A stretch of DNA of 64,000 bases from Saxidomus purpurata (lineage: Eukaryota; Mollusca; Bivalvia; Venerida; Veneridae), in contig JAFMSR010000012.1 in assembly GCA_022818135.1 (NCBI GenBank), positions 7,121,570-7,185,569 of the forward strand. The letters are read 5' to 3'. Below are positions 55,758 through 64,000 of the stretch, one piece after another. Position 1 is the first letter of the stretch; every line of letters begins with the position of its first letter. The notes below the pieces were generated by a model. That model was not told the origin of the DNA. It saw only the letters and a list, made by a program, of their open reading frames with translations, and did no database searches. A program made the translations under genes and the position numbers.

Positions 55758-56580
55758 CAAAAAGGCTAGAATTTTGCCTATTTTTAAATCTGGTAACAGG
55801 GAACTAACTGATAATTATCGTCCCATCTCAATTTTGCCAACAATTTCTAAAATTTCTGAGCGACATATTGCAACGAAAATCCATTTCTTCTTTCAAAGCT
55901 CTAATCTAATTCCAACTGTTTTTGGATCTTCGCAAGGCATTTGATTTAGTAAATCATGAAAGCTTATTATACAAATTGAAATTGTATCATTTTTCTGGGC
56001 GTTCATTGAAATTATTTACATCTTATTTATCAAACAGAAGTCAAATTATTAAAGTAAAAAATGTGCATTCGGATTCTCTACAAATACAGCCGGGGTGCCA
56101 CAGGGCTCACTACTAGGTCCCTTATCATTTTTGATATACATCAATGATATAACATTAAGTTGTCAAGATCTAAATATAGATCTGTATGCAGATGACTCAA
56201 CGTTGTATGAGTCTGATTTCTAGATATCAGAAATTCAAACTAAACTGCAAATGAATCTTGATTTATTCAATAAATGGTGCATAATAAACAACATGTCTTA
56301 ACATCCCTTAAAACAAAATGCATGGTCATTGGTTCAAATTATAAACTAAAACACGCTGGTAACCTTCATTTAACAATCAATGATTGCATATTAGAAAACG
56401 TTACAACTCAAAACATATCAGGTGTGTATGAATTGTCATGTGTTCTGAATTGGCATAACCATTATTGCATAATGTTTGCAAAAAACTCCAAACTCGCATT
56501 ATTAAAAAACATTATATATTATATATCAGATGAGATGAGCATAATGTTTTATAACGGTTTCATATTGTTAAATATCTTAT
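55758..56580 (+). pseudogene. LINE reverse transcriptase fragment (CR1/L2 type)
   Basis: Reads 'ARILPIFKSGNR', 'NYRPISILPTISK', then after a deletion 'FLDLRKAFDLVNH' (palm motif A), 'GVPQGSLLGP' (motif B), 'LIYINDI', and 'LYADDSTLY' (motif C, catalytic YADD at 56,185-56,196). Further on are 'KTKCMVIGS' and 'NWHNH', the usual post-palm blocks. Frame changes near 55,920, 56,090, 56,222 and 56,300 mean no complete protein. The region between the fingers and motif A is shortened by some tens of residues. Confidence 0.85.
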
Positions 56581-57399
56581 AAACGAGAAGCGCAGTGTGG
56601 TATTTGCATCAAGTGATGTTCCACTTCAAACTATCAGATATATTGCAAAACATGTGTTCAACATTCCTCTTCTAAATTAAAGTACCATTCCTAACAATAA
56701 TCTGTTTCAGACCGAACATTTCCAGTGCCGTCAGCGCTTTGATTAAAAGCAGTTTTTGAAAAAAGACGATATTATCATATCAAACACTCGCCCGAGGAAA
56801 ATAGTAGTCCAAAAAGTAGGTAAAAAACCCAATATTTTCAGCTAATGCTGAAAACAAGTACATTTAAAGCCTCATTACCACTATGGAATGTGCATACAAG
56901 TTGTAGTAACAAAAGGGTTAGGATATAGTATTGTGCATATATTTTTGTCACGGCGTAATCAAGATGTATGCTTCTATGTCAAACTAATTTGTATTGAATA
57001 CTTTGACAGGACTTAAACGAAGTGAGACAACGGTGACCATTGCCTGATGACTGAATGGTCTTCTTGACAACATGGAAATATGCTCGTAAATAAATAAGTA
57101 TAATTATAAGCTTTATTTTCAGTCAAAAAGAGCGCAACAAATAAAATAAGCCCTGAATTAGCTTTTTCGTCTATGAAAACGAAAACCAAGGTGTACAACT
57201 TCTTATCCTTATATACATTTAAAGGTTCATTACAAAGGTAAATGCAGTCTGAAACTGGCTTCTAAAACTTTACAATAGCCGTGTGTCCCTATGTGTTTCC
57301 TTACATTGACCTAGGTGGTATTTTGTCCTACTTTCACTTTATTACTGTTGTAAACAGTGAGAGATATACGTTGCACACCATTGGAAGTCAAAAACCCTA
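56581..57399. other. non-coding stretch
   Basis: The first 180 bp may be LINE tail. No other gene or RNA seen. Confidence 0.4.
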
Positions 57400-57540
57400 T
57401 GATAACCCAATATTATTTCATGACATCACTTTATAAATGTCACAAATCAGTTCATTGATGTACATAACGCGTACGTTCACGTTTAGCGTGGGGTACATTG
57501 ACGGGAAATTTCAAATGTATATTACCGGCTCCCCAATTAA
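57400..57540 (+). repeat. family A fragment
   Basis: Degenerate match to the central and right part of family A (GTCACAAATCAG, GTACATAACGCGTACG, GGGGTACATTGACGG, GTATATTACCGGC). Confidence 0.65.
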
Positions 57541-59239
57541 TTTCAATAATAATTCAACTTTACAATATTACACACTATTAAATTAATACGAGAAAACAGG
57601 GCCAAAATGGAATTCAAACATTCTAACTGGTACGGGAGGAGTCACCTCCGTTAGATTTTTAAACGACGCCATTTTTTAAATCCGATATCGTATTTTATTA
57701 AGTAAATACAAATAAAAAATACAAATGTTATTATTGCAAGAAAATTTATATTCGTTTTTAGCCAATATTGTAAAGTTGAATAATAAAATTATCAAGTGAT
57801 TTCATTTTGGCCTTGTTATTTGTCCCCGGGCAGTCGTATTGACCGGCAGCCTTTACACTCCAATGACTAGAGAACATATCTCTGTGATGATTTTTGTCAG
57901 AATTATGCCCCTTTTTTCACTTGGAAAATACATTGAATATGGGTAAAACCACTTTCCCTTTGAACATGCTGTGAAACTCGGAATGCTTGTTTAAAATCAT
58001 TCTTGTAACAGAAGGTAATTCTGTCAACGACTTTTTTTAAAAATTAAGGCCCTTAATCGATTATGAATCTCGGTTAAGTTTTTCGGTACAAGTGTTTGTA
58101 TACTGGAAATACACCTTATACATATTTAAATCTTGTGCGAGCTATTTTTCAATAACCGCTTGTTACATTTCAACGAAATTTTAAGGCAGGCTCTACTTAC
58201 TACAAATGGAGAAACGAAATGTTTTGTTCAGATTCAAAATGGCTAATGTGTACAGATTTTTTGTAAATCTCGTTCGCGCTATTTTTCAATGAATATAAAA
58301 ATAACCTGTCTAAATTTCAGATGAAGAAGTTTATTGGCAGCAAACCGGTAATAGCTATCTTGAACAGTATGTTAGGTAAAACTTTCAACAGGTCATTTCC
58401 TCTTTTTGCACAAGTTTTAATATCACTATATAATATTTTAAAATTACTTGTTTATAATTGCAACTTCGTGTGCGTTGTGTGTTGTCGCTGTTTAACGCCT
58501 GTTTCACGGCGAGCAGTTTACCGAACCATCGTTTCTTGGACGGACCAAGTACTAAAACTCTTTTCTTTGTATGAAACTGCTAACTTTTTCACACAAAGAG
58601 ACATTGTGTGTGTAAGGGCAAGAGTCCATGATGCAAATCAATGATAGGTGATATGATTTCAAGTCAGCGACACTACCCACTAGACGAATTCTAACCTCCT
58701 GTGGTTATAAGAAACTTGATTTACTACGAACTCTCTAAACATTTGTCAAAAATACCTACCATTTATGATGAGTAAGTTCCGTTTAAATCATGATTAAACT
58801 CAAAGTTTTATGTGCGTTATGACCTATACTAATTGGGAATCAAGTACACGTGTCAAAATATGTTCATCAATAAATTTCAGTGTTGCATCTTGGTTGATAT
58901 GAAAAAAGACAGCGAGAACTTCCTTATTCCCGAACAAAACCTGTAAGGGTGACCACTTATTTTCTTAGTTAGATAATCTGTCCAATGATCAAAATTTGAT
59001 ATTTAGTACCGAAGGTAAAATATTTAATATTTGCGTATGATTTAAAATTTGTGTCTGAAACACGATTTCATTGTTCCCGTCGTTCATGTGGTATGTTTAA
59101 ATATGACACAAATCTAACATAGTGGTACATGCATGAAATCTAAAGTTTGTCCATATTTTATATTGAAAACACCATATAGCACATAATCATCTTACATTCT
59201 CCATTTACTTCATACTAAAAAATGCACGCAAATTTTTCA
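57541..59239. other. no confident gene
   Basis: A frame at 58,321-58,644 begins right after CTAAATTTCAG and contains AGGTAAAA near 58,374, so a small exon is conceivable. The peptide has no recognisable domain. The region directly precedes the pseudogene at 59,240 and may hold its decayed 5' part. Confidence 0.35.
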
Positions 59240-60590
59240 CAATTATTTCAGGGAAATGTGACTTGTGCAATTTACAAGAAAGCCGTTTTAAAAAGTCAGT
59301 CAGTTTCATTTATTCGTGAGAAGGGGAGCAATAATATAAATGTAACAAGCACTGCAAAAGGGGTGATGACACCAAGACTGAGCCAGGACAGCCCATTCAC
59401 AAGGAATGCCGTCGAGATTATATTCATCGCAGAAATACAGTAATACAGACAAGTTCTGAACCAGCCAAAGCATAACGCTCAACACAATCGTTTGAATTTT
59501 TAGAAACAAATGTTTGTTTTGTACATCAGACGCTAAAGTAATACACAGAAAAGGTAGTTATGATGTTTTTCCTGTTACAACACTTGACTTTCAGAAAACT
59601 ATTATAAAAAATTGTAATGAAAGAGGTAACAAATGGGCAATTACTGTACTTGGTAGGCTGGAAAACACAATTGATTTGCCTGCAGCAGATGCTATATACA
59701 ATGCATCACCAAACATTTAACATTACTTTTAGAACGGGTAAATAATTATGTCCCGAAGTGTTTTCAGTCTGATGATTTGAAAAAAAAAAAAAAAAAAAAC
59801 AACTGATCGTGATATAACAAGTCCTGGTGGACCTGTAAGATCAGATCGCTGCATTTGCTGAAATTGTATCATTTATGAAAGAATCGGACGGTAATATAGT
59901 GTCTCTTAATGACTTTGTGGTGAGAGGGCGTATAGTTGTAAGCACATTGTACGTGGAAAGCAATTTAATTGATCATTTTGGCTTAGATATTGTTTTAGTC
60001 AGCTTGACAGTAAAAATGATGTAACTTTAAAACTCACAACTTCCTGTATCATTCATATTTTTCTTAAATCTCAGAAAGTTAATAACCCAGATGAGGAAAA
60101 GATGAAGATTGTTACTACTGCAGCAAAACTAATAAGGAATGATATTCAGTGTACTGAAACGTCCAGAAATTTTTGCCCTTCATCGCAGACAATCGATTCA
60201 ATTGATGAAAATATACGTATGTTTATTAAATTTTCTGCAATCATTATTCAGTAAAAAAGAGGAAAAGTACAAAAACTTGAAATGAATGTTGCAGCTGCAA
60301 ACAATTTCAGTATTTCTGGTTATTTTCTCGAAAAGTTTGTGTAGTTTGTCGCAGACAATATGGATCATAACATTAGAAGTTTGGATGGTTATAATAGCTT
60401 TCATGACACTGGCATAATTGCATGCACCACACATCCGTCTAAGGTACAGATAGCTACTCTAAGGTGTCACATTAAACCTACTGATCTTGCAGACATGGGA
60501 AAAATAGATATAAAATGTAGTTCAGACCTTGCGGAGAAGAAATACTTTCTTGCAAGTTCATGAATATAGATGGCCATACTACCGCTGATC
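59240..60590 (+). pseudogene. uncharacterised, probably transposon-borne gene, frameshifted
   Basis: A series of blocks in one order, spread over all three frames. They are 'KCDLCNLQE' (CxxC) at about 59,255, 'HKECRRDY' (HxxC), 'YDVFPVTTLDFQ', 'CNERGNKWA', 'LPAADAIY' (about 59,680), 'AFAEIVSFMKESDG', 'DEEKMKIVTTAAKLI' (about 60,095), and 'VADNMDHNIRSLDG' followed by 'FHDTGIIAC' (about 60,350-60,425). I recall this order from long uncharacterised proteins that recur in molluscan and cnidarian genomes. The 'ADNxDHN' Asp could be the first residue of a DDE-type catalytic site, but that is inference. At least five frame changes plus an A18 run near 59,780 make it dead. Confidence 0.6.
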
Positions 60591-62099
60591 CCCATTACAG
60601 ATCAAGTGACGTCAATTTCTGTTATAATCTATAAAGGTTGTTAATCTAGTTATATCTCATTAGAAAGGTTGGACTGTATATTTACGTTTGTATGCATGAA
60701 CCTGATGTGCACTCATTACATGCTGAAGTCAGCATTCATGAAAATGATATTTTCGGTTCTATACAGTTGGTGGGGTATTTCCACCTCGTTTAAATGCAAA
60801 ATGTTTGCATAACTATAATTTTAACAAACTAGTTATATTCTTTATATGTATACGTAGAGTGAGATTGAAATTGAACGTGGACACTGGGGAGTGAAAATAC
60901 TTTGTATGAGTGAATATGTTGTAAAAATATATCTTACAGACTTTTTAAAGGATTGACATAACATTACTATTTTGCAGTCCACTTGCAGTATGTCAAACCC
61001 GCTTATATTGAAATATAAATTGTGTCTTATAATTGTTAACAAAAACGGTCAATCACCATTCTTTTGTTTGTATTTGACTCTAGTTACACCTAATCACCGG
61101 CTATATTAGAAGATTTCTAGCGGTATTTCACAGAAAAAATCAATGTATATACTATATAGTCATATATTATTATACACTATTTGCTTAATCAAATTATTAC
61201 TACTGGCTACAGTGAGCAAGGGGTGAAATGACAGATTATCAACACATGTCGTGGTGATTTTATCCACATTATTCACGTTGCATATGGCATATACGTTGCA
61301 TATTCAAGCCTGTCATAACTTATACTTGTTCTGAACACTGGAGAAGTCGAAATAATTTTCATGGATTACTTGACTTTGAGACACCGAGACCGGACTGTTT
61401 CTTTTTTAATTAATTAATAGTATATTGTGATTAAAATGCAACATGTGTTGATGACTTTTGAACAGAAAACTTAAATTACTTTGAGAACTAGTAATGAATT
61501 TCTTATGTTCAGTCTTGTGGTTGGGGTAAATTGACCCCTTTCAAGAAAAAATGTTTAAATATACTGTGCATGAGTATTTGTTCTTCATCTTAGTTGTGAA
61601 TGTCATGCTTGTTTGATCTCATTCATGTAGAAATTACTTTAAGTGACTATGAAATTATGAAAATACTGTCATACTTGTTTTGACATGTCAGAACAGGATC
61701 AGTCGAAGTTTCATGGTTAACCATAAGAGTTCGAGGTCAGGATTATGCTTTTCCGGCTTTGTTTTGTCTTTTTACAGTTTTTTTAGAACCAGGGTAACAA
61801 TATATGATCTTATTATCCCCGGATCTTAACTTTCATATTTTACCGCTGAAGTACCCGGTAGACTGAAAAAAGAAAAGGAGTGACACACGCCATGTTATCC
61901 AACACAAACTGCTAAGAGTTACGTCCCTCAAAAACTGGTTCTCCGTCTACCAATGTGACGCAACATGGAACCGGAACCTATACATGTAAACATAGTGTGG
62001 TGGCAATTTCAATCAAAGCACTGAAACTGCTGACAACAATGTGTCCTCTGCAAAATGAGTGATACCTCGCTAACAGTATCTATGTTCTTGATCATGCGG
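60591..62099. other. non-coding stretch
   Basis: No gene or bounded repeat recognised. Confidence 0.4.
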
Positions 62100-63180
62100 T
62101 TTTAGAGAATATTTTTTTACACATTTATACATTTTGGTTGCTACCAAAGTTTTGCATGGAATGGAAATCATTGAACATTTTGATAGAGTTTCATGCAAGA
62201 AACATCCCTGCAAAGTTTTACAACATTGGACCAGTGGTTTCAGAGATGTCATTTGAAGGAAATGGTGGACTGACGGACAGACGGACGGAATGCAATCCCA
62301 GTCAATCCATGTAGGAGAGTTACAGCCTTTATATATGACAGTTGGGACAGACTGAGGCATTGGATTTTGAAAAACTTGTGGCATTGGAATATCAATAGGT
62401 GCAAGATATTAAGATGATATTTTAAATATATAAAATATAGTTAAATGAAATAAACTATTGTAACAAAACATACGTACAAAAAAGCGAACAAATAACAAAT
62501 GAACGAGATCAAAAATTGGAGATCATATTACATACTATCTATGAAATTGTGTTGCTGATGGGATAAATGTTTTTTTTAACCATATTCATGATTATACTAG
62601 CTTGCATTGCAATTACACAAACTTTGACTGTATTTAACGCATTTCTGTTGCATTCCAAATATGTTTAAAATTTCTGATTACCTTTTACATTCAGTCACAC
62701 AAAAAACATTATCAGCACCCTCAACACACGACCTGGGGGTCATAATTTGAACAATCATGGTAAAGGTGAACTAGGCATTTCTATATGCCAAATATCTAAT
62801 ATTTAGGTCTTGTGAATTTAGAGTGAAAGATTTTAGAAGTTTTTCCCATATAAGCCTATGTAAAACCAAGTGACACCTCGGTTGGGTTCAGTTTTGACAT
62901 GGGGGTCATAATTTGAGTAATCTTGGTAGAGATCCAGTAGACAATGCCACATGCTAACTATCTAACCTCTAGGCCTTGTGGTTTTAGAGAAGAAGAGTCT
63001 TTAAGTGTTTTCTATTTGTTGCCATAGCAATTTGAGTTCTGCATGGAATGAAATATTTTGAACACCATTGATAGAGCTTCATGCAAGAAACATCCCTGGA
63101 AAGTTTTAACAATGAGATAATGGTTTCAGACAACATGGTGTTGTTAAAGGAAATTGTGGATGGATGGATGATAGACATAA
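62100..63180. repeat. degenerate repeated segments
   Basis: Blocks at 62,140-62,290 and 63,030-63,175 share TGCATGGAATG, TCATGCAAGAAACATCCCTG, AAAGTTTTA and a GGA-rich end (GGACGGACAG-like, GGATGGATGG). Blocks near 62,740 and 62,900 share GGGGGTCATAATTTGA and TATCTAA. This looks like two worn copies of a longer dispersed unit. Confidence 0.6.
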
Positions 63181-63325
63181 TGCGATCTTAATAGCACTAT
63201 TGGTCCATTTGAGCTAAAATCAAAAATGCAGTTTTATGTATCAGATTGAAAATGCATCACAAGTGTATATGCGGAAGATGGTCTTTCACAAAGCTATGAT
63301 TTAATAGTAGAATACTGTAAGTGTA

Positions 63326-63731
63326 TTAAAGTGACATTATGCGCATTTTTTTCAAGTAAAAATCCAGCTGAATATGGTGTGTGTTGTACAGCGTAGAGGA
63401 AATAATAGCTTTTAACCCAATATACCAAACTCTTCACGCTACCTATTGATTTTTCTTAACTGACTGGGAGAGTCAATTTAAGAAAAGAACAACTGCATGC
63501 AGGAGTTGATTCCCTTCCACTGCCGAAATCTCTACCAACATAGATAACGACACAATCAATTATCATTTTATCAGTCCGATTTTTTTATATCTAAAGCACC
63601 AACTTCAAATACCAGTGCGGCATAATCATTAATTTAACACATTTAAACGAACAGCAACCAAAAATTGCTTTTATAAAACTGTCACCAAAAAATACACTAT
63701 GTGCAGTAAGATGCGCATAATGTCACTTTAA
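63326..63731. mobile_element. MITE family D, copy 2
   Basis: 406 bp with ends TTAAAGTGACATTATGCGCA and TGCGCATAATGTCACTTTAA, an exact inverse pair, with TTAA at both extremes. Compared with copy 1 it has a short extra or replaced segment near 63,445-63,480. Confidence 0.9.
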
Positions 63732-64000
63732 CCATCAATAGTGATTTATACATTGGGTGTGACAAGTTTCACTTACAATTTCAAAGTACCATGAATGTAT
63801 GATAGATGCAATCATGTTATCATTGGGATGTAGAGCTATGTGCTAAATACAAAAGGACAATGAGCATTTATATGAAACATTTGCCATTGTAGGTGGAGTT
63901 CAGAACAGTGAGATCATTGATACTGAATATATTACAATTTATAATTGAAAACTCGCCAAGTTGAAAATGGCAACAATTTTGTTAAAACAAGAGGGTTTAA
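63732..64000. other. non-coding end of window
   Basis: Nothing identified. Confidence 0.4.

Noticed and set aside
55728..55775. Helitron 3' end (hairpin followed by CTAG)
   Set aside because: The CTAG after the hairpin belongs to the resumed LINE frame, and the other C copies lack a CTRR at that distance.

Overview
The window looks like an intergenic, transposon-rich stretch of an animal genome, most likely a bivalve mollusc. The reasons are AT-rich background DNA, spliceosomal-type junctions, tRNA-derived SINEs with a molluscan layout, CR1/L2-type LINE wreckage, and many foldback (MITE-like) families. The species call is inference. There is no operon structure and no convincing complete protein-coding gene. 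Two short terminal-exon candidates (about 16,073-16,387 and 47,036-47,245) are the only host-gene material I can defend.

Left part (1-17.9 kb): dispersed repeat family A (three main copies), LINE fragments, and a long tRNA-Ser-like SINE whose tail holds short tandem repeats. It also has a homopolymer-ruined block (4.5-6.0 kb) that is probably a sequencing or assembly fault. A decayed CR1/L2-like LINE (8.1-10.8 kb) has an intact 396-bp miniature LTR retrotransposon inserted in its endonuclease domain (9,122-9,517). Each of that element's LTRs contains a tRNA-like gene with Pol III boxes and a T-run, and a lysine-tRNA-type primer-binding site follows the first LTR. A long terminal-inverted-repeat element and a tRNA-Pro-like SINE come next.

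Centre (17.9-33.3 kb): one 15.4-kb satellite array of about 119 monomers of 129 bp. It is organised into higher-order repeats of 12, 12, 15, 15, 15, 17 and 15 monomers, then a uniform tail. It begins directly after a broken helix-turn-helix transposase. The long open frames across it result from a monomer length divisible by three and are not genes.

Right part (33.3-64 kb): nested mobile elements. A TTAA-ended MITE (family D) occurs at 34.6 and 63.3 kb. A hairpin MITE (family E) carries CRE-like palindromes, and one copy can be compared with its empty target site in this same window. Family F carries cruciform-forming palindromes. Composite element C has a long form with a broken RecQ-like helicase (52.7-55.8 kb) and an internally deleted short form (36.4-38.3 kb). 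The long form splits another LINE. A frameshifted copy of an uncharacterised, probably transposon-borne gene lies at 59.2-60.6 kb.

The window records successive insertions, deletions and satellite growth and does not contain a set of cooperating genes. The tRNA-bearing miniature LTR element and the higher-order satellite are the two most notable systems. All calls come from reading the sequence by eye; no database search was run.
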